Source: Cynocephalus volans
Taxonomy: Eukaryota > Chordata > Mammalia > Dermoptera > Cynocephalidae
Assembly: GCF_027409185.1 (NCBI RefSeq)
Contig: NC_084462.1
Location: 185,632,071 to 185,696,070, forward strand
Direction: 5' to 3'
DNA length: 64,000 nt
The notes beneath the pieces are model-generated. The model was not told the DNA's origin. It did not search any database and saw only the letters and a program-made list of their open reading frames with translations. Each line of letters starts with the position of its first letter. Positions within the stretch are counted from its first letter, which is position 1. Positions 48,374-58,320 of the stretch are shown piece after piece. A program made the translations under genes and the position numbers.

Positions 48374-48412
48374 GTTTTGTGTCTGGGCTCATGCTGAGTT
48401 CCCCTCACTGTG
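48374..48412 (-). other. Near-canonical 23-RSS on a V pseudogene
   Basis: On the minus strand: heptamer CACAGTG (48412-48406), 23-base spacer (48405-48383), nonamer ACACAAAAC (48382-48374). The heptamer is perfect and the CAAA core of the nonamer is kept, although the attached V exon is dead. It could still be rearranged non-productively. Confidence 0.88.
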
Positions 48413-48846
48413 TTTCTTGTGCAGTCATACACAGCCATATCCTGGACAATCAGCTGCTCATGGTTAAATAATCTTGGCTCTTGGAGATGTCCCTCATGAT
48501 GCTGACTCAGGATTTAAGATCTGTATTATAAATTGTGCTTTCACAACCTCATATCACACTTACCCACTGCAGCCACTTTCCTGAATGCTGGTGGATCCAG
48601 TGCAAACAATAGCTAGTTATAGAGAATCCAGAGACAGTGGAGGTGAGGGACAGGGTCTATGAAGTTACAGCAGGCCAGGTTCTGACTCCTGAAGCTGCAC
48701 CTTGGATGGGACAGCTGAGAACAAGGAGCATCACCATCAGTCAAACACACCAGAAGCCCCATGCCCAGGTCCCATTCCTGAAGTCCCAGAGGCACTCACA
48801 GCAGGGAGCAGCCACCAAGCACAAGAGTCACCTCAGGACATCCATA
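48413..48846 (-). pseudogene. Clan II (IGHV4-like) V pseudogene
   Basis: The V exon runs about 48714-48413. Its start (VQLQES-like) and the CDR1 and framework 2 remnants resemble clan II genes. Stops occur early, for example a TAA in framework 1 after the Pro-Gly-Leu region, and framework 3 is frameshifted. The second Cys is retained in a TAT-GAC-TGC context (usual Tyr-Tyr-Cys altered). A leader exon relic lies at about 48793-48846 with an ATG at 48845, but it too runs into a stop. The RSS remains in good shape (separate entry). It is the most distal V remnant from the D-J-C side within the window. Confidence 0.85.
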
Positions 48847-49391
48847 TTCTGATGAAGGGCTCCTGGTGAGAAGGAGACTGGGGATGCTCAACCCAGGGCT
48901 GTGCTTTCTTCCTGACACTGGGGTCTGCTCTGCATGAGGGGAGTCCCTGATGATATAAGTGGGAGAGCAGAGCGCAGGGTGTCGACCCACCCTTCATTGT
49001 GCAGAGTGTTTACGTCGTGCTGCTCAGAAGAACTGGGGAGACAGAACCTCAGGGACTCTTCTACGCATCACTGCCTGGTCTTCCTGTTTCCAGAGAAACA
49101 TTAAGAGAAGTGGAGATGGAGGATGCAGGGCTTGACAGCACAGAACATGTAGAAGTGTTTAACTTAAAGTGATTTCTGTTTCAAGGAGAAATCCATGACC
49201 TTTTGATCCTCAGGTGCTCCCTTCACCATGTCTGGTGTTTGAATCTGGCTGTCAGCCGTGACCTCAGTCTCTCTGCACACAAACCCCTTATGTGTGACTT
49301 CAATTGAGAAAGTTGGGCTTCTATAGATTGTAGTAGATTGTTCACTTCAGAACAGGCAGACGTTCCTCAGAGAGACAGATATGCATATGCA

Positions 49392-49393
<2 letters not shown>

Positions 49394-49459
<66 letters not shown>

Positions 49460-49566
49460 GTTTTTGAGAGAGAGAGAGAGACAGAGAGACAAAGGAAGAC
49501 AGAGAGACAGAGAGAGACAGAGAGAAACAGAGAGAGACAGAGAGACAGAGACAGAGAGACAGAGAG
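49394..49566. repeat. (TG)n followed by (GA/CAGAGAGA)n
   Basis: About 32 TG units (49394-49457) are followed by a purine-rich GAGAGACAGAGA array (49466-49566). It produces artificial Cys-Val and Arg-Glu ORFs. The long purine-pyrimidine strand bias could allow triplex or slipped structures. Confidence 0.97.
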
Positions 49567-50639
49567 TCCTCTACTCCATCCTGCTTCTCAGAGACAATCA
49601 CTAGGGCAAAAACAGACATAAGATCCCCCCTCCGTTTTGATACAAACACATGGGATAAGAGATATTACTGTGGAGGTTTCTAGAAAACTCATCTTCTTCA
49701 GTCTCATTTAGAAATCCTCTGTTCACACTCCTGCCCCAACACTTCCAACGTCAGCCTTGACTGTCACATCAGACTCAGTCTTGAGGTTCGTGATCTCGTC
49801 ACTTGCTTCAGGTCACAGGTGACTCCTCGGTGGTGCTTTCTCAAGCGCAGCTCCTCCTGCATCTGCAGACCTGTGAGATGGACACTCTGTGCCCTGCCTC
49901 CCCTTAACCCAATGTACTGTGGAGAGTCACATCCAGGTTGACCACTGTAGACCATTCTGTTCAAAGACTAATACCAGGCACCTGGGAGTCACTGGATCAC
50001 AGCAATTCTGAGCGTTAGTTGGGCACGTGGTACCCCTGTCTGAGTTCTGGTCCATTTCTTGTGTCTGGGAATGACACTGCATGACTCACAGATTCACTAT
50101 TTGGAATACTAGTCCCACCCTGTTTGGAATATTTCCTTTCTCAATTTGAAATTGGCATTTTCAGTTGATTACTTCTTTTAGGCTTTTTTATTTAAAATAA
50201 GCTGAAAGCAGTTACAGGTTGTGTAATTGTATTAAAATATATGTACAAACGGTTACCTTATAGCAGTCAAGGGCATACAGCAGATAATCCTAGCTAATCA
50301 CATCAAAAACAAACAAGCAAACACTAAAAGAAAAAAAAAAAAAACAGAGACTATGCATCTATGTAAAACAGCAGATTCCAAATGAGGAAATGGTAAAGTC
50401 ACTGGAGTAAATGACTGTTTCTCAGAGTCTGGGCTTAATGGTAAATTGTCACCTTAAAGTGAGAATGTGGAGCAGGTCTAAAAGTATAGATTTGATCATA
50501 GAAAAGGAAAGTTCAGACCTCTACAAAAAAAAAAAAATGCTCACCCCAAGCCTTGTTCTGCACCTGTCTCTGCAGCTGGGCCCTATGGGCACACGGTCCT
50601 CAGTGCCGTCTTGACCAGTTCACTGTCACCCTCCAGGGC

Positions 50640-50718
50640 TCTTGCTGCATTTCCCAGACCAATTTTGTAGATATTTTCCTCTCAGATTTATTCTAATAGT
50701 TTCATAGTTTCAGGATTC
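50640..50718 (-). mobile_element. Left half of an interrupted L1 fragment
   Basis: The plus strand reads 'TTCTAATAGTTTCATAGTTTCAGG', reverse-complement L1 ORF2 text. Its continuation is found at 58140-58320, on the far side of a SINE and a provirus. Confidence 0.7.
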
Positions 50719-50804
50719 AAATTTAGGGTGCTGGCTGGTTAGCTTAGCTGGGCAGAGCATGGTTTTGTAACACCAAGGTTATGGTGTTATCTCCGTATCT
50801 GATA
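50719..50804 (+). mobile_element. tRNA-derived SINE, left half
   Basis: The text GCTGGCTGGTTAGCTTAGCTG, CAGAGCATGG, TAACACCAAGGTTATGGTGT and ATCTCCGTAT follows a tRNA gene: D-arm/box A-like, anticodon arm, then the start of box B. The anticodon-arm text TGTAACACCAAGG resembles tRNA-Ile. A provirus splits it; the rest lies at 58075-58140. tRNA-Ile-derived SINEs are described from colugos, which is my recollection and not a search. Confidence 0.7.
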
Positions 50805-51157
50805 GAAAGTGAGCCAAAACACCAGGGACCAACCAAGATTTATTAAGGGAAGAAAATCTGCCAGGCTGCACTCAAAATGGAGGGCAGCACCAGGCCTGTG
50901 GGTGGGAGAGCGTGTCTAGACTGCAGGGAAGGCTGACGTAATCAGGGAGGGAGTTGGTGCTGGAGTGGAAGATAAGGCTGGTGGATGCCATCAGGTGGAA
51001 GGTTGCACCCATGTGGAAGTAGAGGAGTTTCTATTTCTCAGAAACCAAGAGTTTTCTTGTAAGGAAAGGCTGGCAGCTATTTTGTGCTTATTGTGTGTAA
51101 AATGGTACCAGTCAAGTTTATGTGTAAAATGGCACCAGTCAAGTCTAAGATCCATCA
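50805..51157 (-). mobile_element. 3' LTR of the 50.8-58.1 kb provirus
   Basis: It starts TGATGGATCTTAG at 51157 on the minus strand and ends near GGCTCACTTTC at about 50805. It is slightly longer than the 5' copy because of a short internal duplication near 51105-51140 (a 'GTGTAAAATGG(T/C)ACCAGTCAAG' unit occurs twice). Confidence 0.82.
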
Positions 51158-52118
51158 TTCCCACCTTTTAAGTATAAGGAGAATGGAAAAGGGGTGAAGG
51201 TCTCATTCTTCTGAAGCTACTTCCTGCTGAAGATGGGCAAAGATATGAAAAAAATAAAATACTTATGTCAGCCTGAAAAACAATTGGATGGCAGGATATT
51301 GGTTTCATGTGGGGAGGCTGCATTCCTCCAGGGAAGGGTCGCTGATTCTGAGGGGCTGATATCCTCCTCCCATGAAGATTCCAGTGATCTTCTGGTTGGT
51401 GAAGGCCTGTAAGACACTAGAGAAACACCGAAAGAGGCAGGGGCCAAGGAGGACAATTCCCATCGTGGTCGGGGTCCGACGTGTGTTGCCCTGAACTCCT
51501 CCCCATCACCAAAGCCTAGGTGAGTGGTTTGGGTGAAGCACAAATGTTTTTATTGAGGTGGCGGGTACTGGACTCCAGCAGAATTCCCTTCAGAAAGAGC
51601 TACCCAGAAATTTTTACCCCCATAAGAACATGATGTGGCAGTTGTCTGGTCATAGCCTTTTGTGGGAATGTAGTCACAGATGTGAATGTGTCCTGTAGGG
51701 TTTCCCTGAGGATTCTGGGTAGCAGACCCAGGAGGTTGGAAAGTGTCTTTCCTCCCACCAAGACCTTGGTTATACATTGTGACCAGGGTGTGGCATTATG
51801 TCTCTGTTAGGAAAAGAAGCAAGAGGAAGAGAGAAGGCAAGTGCTCAGGGGCTGAGAGGTTGAGAGGGTGCATAGTAGCAAAAAGGAGTAGAGAGTAACC
51901 TTGTTGGGGTGTAATCGCAGAGGGCGCTCTGCCAGGCTAATTCAATCACCCACTCAAGGATGCCTTCGACACTGGAGGTGGCACATTGGGACCAGTCTTG
52001 GAGCAGCTCCTCTGTGAAGGACGTGGAGCGGGCCTGCAGGAGTGAGAGGATAATCACCAGGGAAAGATCATCCCTCTCATGGGATTGGGGGAAGAGTGAA
52101 GGTCCTGGAGATTTTCAA
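51158..52118 (-). pseudogene. env: Truncated env region
   Basis: Only about 960 bases separate the end of pol from the 3' LTR, too short for a full class I env. Frame 51777-51550 (GYDQTTATSCSYGGKNFWVALS) looks like the start of a surface subunit. No fusion peptide, disulfide-loop motif or membrane anchor is visible, so most of env is deleted. Confidence 0.55.
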
Positions 52119-55100
52119 TTATGTGGATCCTAAAATGGATGAAGTGTGAGGAGATGATGGGTTGGGGTTTGAGCAGAGGGAACCCTCTGGCTTGATGTTA
52201 ACAGATTCTTTGGGTAAATTCTCAGGTGCTAATTTTACCAAGGATAAGTGATACCAAGGGGCCTTTCCTAGTACCTTTACTGCCATGGGGGTGGTGAGAA
52301 GTGCTGTATAAGGCCCTTCCAAACATGGTGAGAGGAGCTTTGGGATTCTGGTTTTAATATACACTTGCTGTCCCGGGCTCAATTTAAAGTCTGAGGAGGT
52401 GGTGAGGAAAGGATGAGGTAATAGAAAGTTGGCCTGTTCCCTAAGAAGATCCCTAATGAGTGAAAAAGTAGGGAGATACTGGCCTAAAGGTGATGAGCTG
52501 GAAGGGAGAGGTGTGAGGGTGAAGGGTCTGCCATGAATGAGTTTGAAGGGGCTGAGGCCAGTGGGTTTATGGGGGGCAGCTCACAAGTAAGTGAGTGCTA
52601 GAGGGAGAAGTTGGGTCAAAGGGAGGTGAAGTTCCATGGACAGCTTGGTGAGGTGTGTTTTTGTGAAGTGATTGGCTTTTTTCACTTTTCCTGATGACTG
52701 AGGCCAATACAGTATATGTAAGTCCCATTTGATATGTGATGCCTGTGCTGTGAGTCATATAATCTGGGAAATGAATGTCTTGCCATTGTCAGACCAGAGA
52801 CTGGTGGGTAGGCCAAAACGACAGGTGATTTCAGAGGTGAGAACATGCATTACTGCTGTAGCATCCTCTGAAGTGAAGGGAAAAGCCTCAACCTAACCTG
52901 AAGAGGTATCTACTAAGGTTCGAAGATAGCATGTCCTTTTGTGGGGAGGCATGTAAGTAAAAGTCAATTTGCCAATCCTGGCCAGGAATGTACCCTCTGG
53001 CATGTTTAATGGAAAGGGACCGAACATGCAGGCCACCTTGATTGGAGCAATGAGTACAGAAAGGACACTTTTGAGTGATTTGTTTTAGTAACTTGGCCAT
53101 GTGGGGAGAGTAATATAAGGGCTGAAGAAGTTGTAGTAGTGATGGTAGCCTGTATGAAGTGAATTGCGGAAATCTAAAAGGATTTGCTCAGCTTGTGTGG
53201 TAGGGAGGACATAGTCACCGGATGGAGTATACCAGTTGTCCTTCCTCTATGCTCCAAAATGTTGGAGGTGTTGTATTTCTTGGGGTGTGTATTGAGTTAT
53301 GGGCATAGGGGCCATGAGAAGGACCTGAGTGGGAGAGGAGGAGAGGGGGCCTGGTGATTGAGCAGTCTTTTTTGTGCTTAGAGCTGCCAGTTTGTTTCCT
53401 TGGGCTATGGGGTCATCAGATGTTTTGTGTCCTCTCCAGTGTATAACCTCAACCTCCTTCGGGAGTTGTGCAGCCTCAAGAAGTATCTTGATAAGGTGCC
53501 CATTTTTTATGGGCCTTCTTTGAGTGGTCCTGTATCCTCTCTCCTTCCATATGGCTGTGCAGGAGTGTAGGATGTGGTAAGCATATTTAGAGTCAGTGTA
53601 TATATTGACTTGTTTGTTACTTGCTAGAGTGAGAGTGCTGGTGAGGACAATGAGTTCTGCCTGTTGGGAAGTGGTATTGGGGATAGGGGGCAGCCTCAAT
53701 AGCTTGTGTTAGATTTACTGTAGCATAACTCACCTGGGGAGCAGTCATGGAGGTGGCGGTCCCATCTATGACCCATGTATGTTGGGGTCACTTAATGGGA
53801 TGCAGGGAGATGTGTGGAAAGGGATTGAGAAAGAGGTCTAAAGCCTCCCTGCAATTATGATCTAAGGGTTGTGAGTGTTTTCAGATGAGAGTGGCTTGAT
53901 TTAAGGGAAGGCAAGTTTTAAAGGAGACCTGGGAATTTTCAACGGAGGTAAGGTGGATAAGTTGTATGTGGGAAGGGGAGAGAACAGGCAAGTGCTTATG
54001 GCTGAGAAGGTCTTGAAGATGATCGGAGGAACAAATGACTGTTTGTTGTCCAAAAGTTAGTTTAGAGCTTTCTTGTGTCAAAAGGGCAAATGCTGCCAAG
54101 GCCCATAAACAGGGATCCCATCCTTGAGCTGTGGTGTCCAATTGTTTGGAAAGGTATGCAACATGGAGAAGATATCTCCTGCCTCTTGTGCCAAAAACCC
54201 TGACCACCAATCCTTGGGTTTTGGTGATGGATAGGATAAAAGGTTGAGATAGGTTTGGGAGGGATAGAGCTGAAGCTGTGAGGAGAGTGGCTTTTAATCA
54301 CTGGAAGGGAGAATGAATGTGCTTTGTGGGATCTAAAGGGATGGCAGGATCCCCTTTGGCTGCACCATTAGTGGTTTTGCTAGCATGCCAAAGTTAGGAA
54401 TCCATAGGTGAAGATAACCTGCAAGCCCCAAGAAAGAAAAGACTTCACCCTTTGTGGTAGGACTGAGGAGTTCAGAAACAAGACTCTTGTGATCCACCAT
54501 TGTTTCTCTGGTGTCGGGGGTTAGGTGGACTGCCAAATAGGTAACTGCAGGAGCAGAAATTTGGGCCTTCTGGGGGACACTCAATATCCCCTGGAGGCCA
54601 AGAAATTAAGGAGAGCGACAGTGTGGGCTGTGAATCCTCATAGGAGGGGCAACAAAGGAGGAGGTCATCCACATATTGTATTAAAGTGCTAGAAGTTGGA
54701 GGAAGTTCAGATAAGTCTTGAGCTAAGGCCTGGCTGAAGAAGAAGGGGTTATCTCAAAACCCCTGAAGTAGTACTGACCTGCTGAGTTGTGGGGAACAAC
54801 AAGTACCGGGATCAGTCCAAGTGTAGGCAAACAGGTTTTGACAGGAAGGGTGTAAGGGTATAGGAAGAAAAGCATCATTGGGCTCAAGTACAGAGAAGAA
54901 ATGGGTTGCTGTTGGGATTATGGATAGAAGTGTATAGGGGTTAGAAACAATTGGGGTTATGGGGGAAATGGCAGCATTAATGGCCCTTAGGACTTGAACT
55001 AAGTGGTATGAGACATTGGGCTTTATAAGTGGAATGATGGGTAAGGTGAGTGGGTAGCCACAAGAGATGAGAAGAAAGGAGTTCGTGCATTATGGGTTTT

Positions 55101-55199
55101 AAGTCTATTAGTTGTTTGTTAGTGATGTGGTATCGTGGGACATTAGGGAACAAAGAGGGGTTCCACAAATTAACATGGATAGGGGAATGGTTCATAGCA
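52119..55199 (-). pseudogene. pol: pol remnant (RT, RNase H, integrase) of the minus-strand class I provirus
   Basis: RT pieces lie at 55195-54977, 54672-54472 with the catalytic YVDD just before (about 54680-54660), and 54584-54333 (KGEVFSFLGLAGYLHLWIPNF). The connection domain is at 54301-53881. RNase H is open at 53699-53247 with NIYTDSKYAYHIL. Integrase covers 53100-52560: CPFCTHC of the zinc-binding end and GQDWQIDF of the core. The C-terminal part is at 52382-52119 (GPYTALLTTPMAVKVLG). Frames change repeatedly and stops occur, so it is non-functional. Confidence 0.87.
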
Positions 55200-55560
55200 A
55201 TGGAGGGAGAAGACGTTTCCCATACTAGGGATTAACATTTTCTGAGGGGAAGGTGATGGTGGAAGCCTCGGGGGCCAGGTCTGGGGCAGCCTGTAACAAG
55301 AGTATTGTAGCTGCAATTAGAGTGTTTAGGGTAAGGGTAGCTTTGAATTTGGAAAGGATGTTCCATCCCAGTAAGGGAGCTGGGCATTGAGGCATTATTA
55401 AAAATTTGTGTGTGAATTGCGTGTGATGTAGGGTGAAGGAAAAGGGTTTAGGTATCCATGGGCAGTATTCTGATCCCATGACCCCTGCTACTGTGATAGG
55501 GGATGGGGTTGTTGGTTCTGCATAATTGAGAAGGGTAGAACAATTGGCCCCTGTATTGGT
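55200..55560 (-). pseudogene. pro: Protease remnant, active-site Asp replaced
   Basis: The motif normally read as Asp-Thr-Gly-Ala appears as VTNTGANCS at about 55573-55547 on the minus strand: Asn for the catalytic Asp. The rest of the protease (PAPLLGWNILSKFKATLTL) is open in 55479-55225. The change alone would abolish aspartic-protease activity. Confidence 0.8.
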
Positions 55561-55799
55561 GACAAAACAGATCAGCTCACCTGCTATGAGGACAGTTACG
55601 CTGGGCTCATGTGAGGTGATCTCTGTGCAGGCCTCGGGTCCTGGGCATCATCAGTCCTCCACTTGGGCAAAGTTGAGAAGCTCTGGTAGGAATGGCCATG
55701 GAGCTAAAGGTTGTGGGTTAGGGACTGGGCCACTCCCTCTCTGGTGAGTGGAACAGTTAACCCCCCAGTGACCTGGCAGTTTGCAATGAGAATAGGGCC

Positions 55800-57186
55800 C
55801 AAGAAGGGCCCTGGGGTTAGAACACACCTGTGCCCAGTGGCCTGGTTGATGGCATTTGAAGCAGGTCCCAGGTGGCTTGTCCCTAGATGCGGCTGCCTTT
55901 GGAGTGTGTGAGTTCCAGATGGCATTTTCCAGGAGCTGGTATTTGGCCTGATCTCTTTTGTAATAATCTTTCTTCTCCTCATCCCTATTGTTAAAAGCTT
56001 TGAAAGCAGCATCAAGGAGGTCTCATTGAGTCATATTTGGACCATCCTCAAGTTTTCTTAGTTTTCATGAACATTAGAGGCTCATTGGGTAATAAAATGA
56101 GAGGGTAAGAGGGCCGTGCCTGCATGGGAGTTTGAGTCTATACATGTGTAAAGCCTCAGAGAGGTGGGTTAGGAACTTGCTGGGATTTTCAGTGGATCTC
56201 TATGTGATTTTTCTAAGCCTGTCATAATTGAATGACTTGTGAGTAGCATTTTGGAGACCGTAAATCAAGTGTGTGGTCATGTTATCCCAGAGATCCTGAT
56301 CCCCATGGCTGGCCTGGTAGTCCCAATTAGGGTTGATACGACAGACAGTGATGGCTCCCATGGGGCATCTGTTATTTTGAGCATGTACCTCATCTGCCTG
56401 TTGTTGGGCCATTATCCAGACCTGCTCCCTGTCTTCAGGGACAAAGTAGTAATAAGAAGCATAAAAATATCATGCCAGGTGAGATCATAAGACTGGGTGA
56501 GATATCTGAATTCTTTAAGATATGTGTCAAGGTTGGACTGGAGAGATCCCAGTCATTTTTCAATTTGGGAGAGATCAGAAAGAGAAAAGGGGATATGGAC
56601 CTGGACAATTCACTTCACCCCAGCCCCTTCACAGAGGGGGTATAAAGGAGCCGGTGCTGAGGTGGGGTTGTCACCTGATGATGGGGGAGAAGGGGAGGGG
56701 TTGGGTTGCTGAGGCCGAGCATCTCAATACCAGGTGTGGAGAATAGAGGGAAAAGTGGGGGGGGGGCTGGTGGAGGATCTGGAGCATAAGGAGGTGGTCA
56801 GGGAACAATGTGGTATGAAAGATCAAAAGATTGATCCTAGTGCAGAAAGTGAGGTCAGGAATGAGCTAGGAGAATTTAAGACATAGGACAGCTTTGACAG
56901 AGAGAATGACACAATCGAAGATAGAAGAAGCCTTGAACATAAGGAATCTCAACAACTTTGCAGTTTCGGTGACAAAGGTGTCTAAATATCTAAGCAGATC
57001 TAAATTGAGAGTGCCATCTTCTGGCCACTGGGATCCATTGTCTAGTTTGTATGTAGGCCAACACTGATTGCAGTAGAAAACAAGGTGTTTGCAATTAATG
57101 TCTCCCTGGAAGCCAAGAGGTTGTAAATTGGCCAAGAGACAGCCTAAGGGTGTAGAGCATGGAGGTTTGCATCGTGAGGATCCCAT
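55800..57186 (-). pseudogene. gag: gag remnant of the minus-strand class I provirus
   Basis: The matrix frame starts at ATG 57186 (MGSSRCKPP, myristoylation-type) and contains LGCLLANLQPLGF and VFYCNQCWPTYKLDNGSQW, typical of F/W-related class I matrix. An in-frame Met at 57234 would add a hydrophobic segment (LLLIGLLISFLTLY). A PPPY late-domain motif lies at about 56797-56783. Capsid text is at 56412-56200. One CCHC knuckle (CFKCHQPGHWAQVC) is at 55863-55822. Stops and frameshifts separate these parts. A second, older-looking copy of the gag start lies immediately upstream (see findings). Confidence 0.85.
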
Positions 57187-57721
57187 GTAGAGGGTGAGAA
57201 AGGAAATGAGTAATCCTATTAGAAGGAGGGTCATGACAAAATCTCCCTGGAAGCCAAGAGACAGTAAATCATCCAGAAGACAGCCCAGAAGTGTAGAATG
57301 TGGAGGACTGAATCATGAGGATCCCATTTAGAGGGTGAGAAAGGGTGTGATCAGTCCCAGTGGAATAAGGGTGACACCAAGGAGCATCCTCTTCGGTGTA
57401 CACCTTCCTTTTGAGAGAGAAGCTACCGACTGGCTAATGAAGCATCATCCAATAGCTGGAGGGCACAAGAGGGGTTCCCTCAGCCAGATGCCTGGTCTTC
57501 AGGAAGGAGACAGTGGTCATAGAAAGTAGTCAGGGAAACCCATAGAAGTAGGACAGACCCAATGACTCACCCTGAATTGAGACCAATGTTGGATGTGTCG
57601 GCCTGAAAGACCAAAAGGAGAGAGTCCGAGAGGCACCTGGTTCAGCAGGTCCACGAAAGGTGGCCAGGAGGGCCAATCAACCCAAGAGAGGGGATTGTCC
57701 GACCGTCCCAGCCAGGACCCT

Positions 57722-57739
57722 TCTTGGGTTTTGGCACCA
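57722..57739 (-). other. Primer-binding site, tRNA-Phe-like
   Basis: The minus strand reads TGGTGCCAAAACCCAAG just after the 5' LTR, close to the complement of the tRNA-Phe 3' end. This places the element with Phe-primed class I ERVs (F-type). Confidence 0.75.
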
Positions 57740-57744
57740 AAAGG

Positions 57745-58074
57745 AAGGAAAGTGAGCCAAAACTCTGGGTACCAATGAAGCTTTATTAAAGGAAGGAAAT
57801 CTGCCAGGCTGCACTCAAAATGGAGGGCAGCACCAGGCCTGTGGGTGGGAGAGCTTGCATAGACTGCAGGGAAGGCTGATGTAATCAGGGAGGGCTTTGG
57901 AGCTTGAGTGGGAGATAAGGCTGGTGGATGCAAACAGGAGGAAGGTTGCACCCATGTGGAAGTAGATGAGTTTCTATTTCTCAAGAAAACATGAGGTTTC
58001 TCATAAGTAATAGGCTGGTGGCTATTTTGTGCTTTAGCGGGTAAGATGGCACCGGTCACATCCAAGATCCATCA
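57745..58074 (-). mobile_element. 5' LTR of the 50.8-58.1 kb provirus
   Basis: It starts TGATGGATCTTGG on the minus strand and ends near GGCTCACTTTC before the primer site. The plus strand shows TTTATTAAAGG (reverse of a polyadenylation-like signal) at about 57783. It pairs with the copy at 50805-51157. Confidence 0.8.
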
Positions 58075-58140
58075 ATACCCTTGTACCATCCAGCCACGAA
58101 ATTTGGTATATAACCAAAAGTAGTGGGGAGAAAAAAAAAA
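58075..58140 (+). mobile_element. tRNA-derived SINE, right half with A-rich tail
   Basis: 'CCTTGTACCATCCAGCCACG' closes the tRNA acceptor part begun at 50719. It is followed by a short non-tRNA body and an A-rich tail (58131-58152). L1 sequence then resumes. GATTCAAATTT near 50704 and GACTCTAAGTTT near 58153 may be the diverged SINE target duplication. Confidence 0.65.
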
Positions 58141-58320
58141 GAAAAAAGAAAACGACTCTAAGTTTTTTTCCATTTTGAGTTGATTTTTATATGAGGATGC
58201 AGTGTAATTCTTTTGCATGTGGGTATCAAATTTTCCCAATACAATTTTTTGAAGAAACTGTCCTGTTCCCATTGTGTGTTCTGGCAACTTTGTTAAAAGT
58301 CATGAGACCCTAAATATTTC
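58140..58320 (-). mobile_element. Right half of the interrupted L1 fragment
   Basis: The plus strand reads 'CCATTTTGAGTTGATTTTTATATGAGG' and 'TTTTTTGAAGAAACTGTCCTGTTCCCATTGTGTGTTCTGGCA', continuing the L1 text that stops at 50718. Confidence 0.8.

Larger units (their letters stand above)
50805..58074 (-). mobile_element. Two-LTR class I (gammaretrovirus-like) provirus, Phe-type primer site
   Basis: On the minus strand: 5' LTR (58074 to about 57745), primer site (57739-57722), gag from 57186, pro, pol, a short env remnant and 3' LTR (51157-50805). The two LTRs are clearly homologous, with about 4 mismatches across a ~95-base core at 50870-50965 versus 57804-57898. Single-knuckle nucleocapsid, YVDD polymerase and pro-pol reading on from gag fit class I. 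All genes are broken. It sits inside a SINE, which sits inside an L1. Confidence 0.9.

Noticed and set aside
50719-50800. Functional tRNA gene
   Set aside because: The tRNA-like text is split by a provirus, has mismatches in its stems and is followed by a SINE body and A-rich tail.
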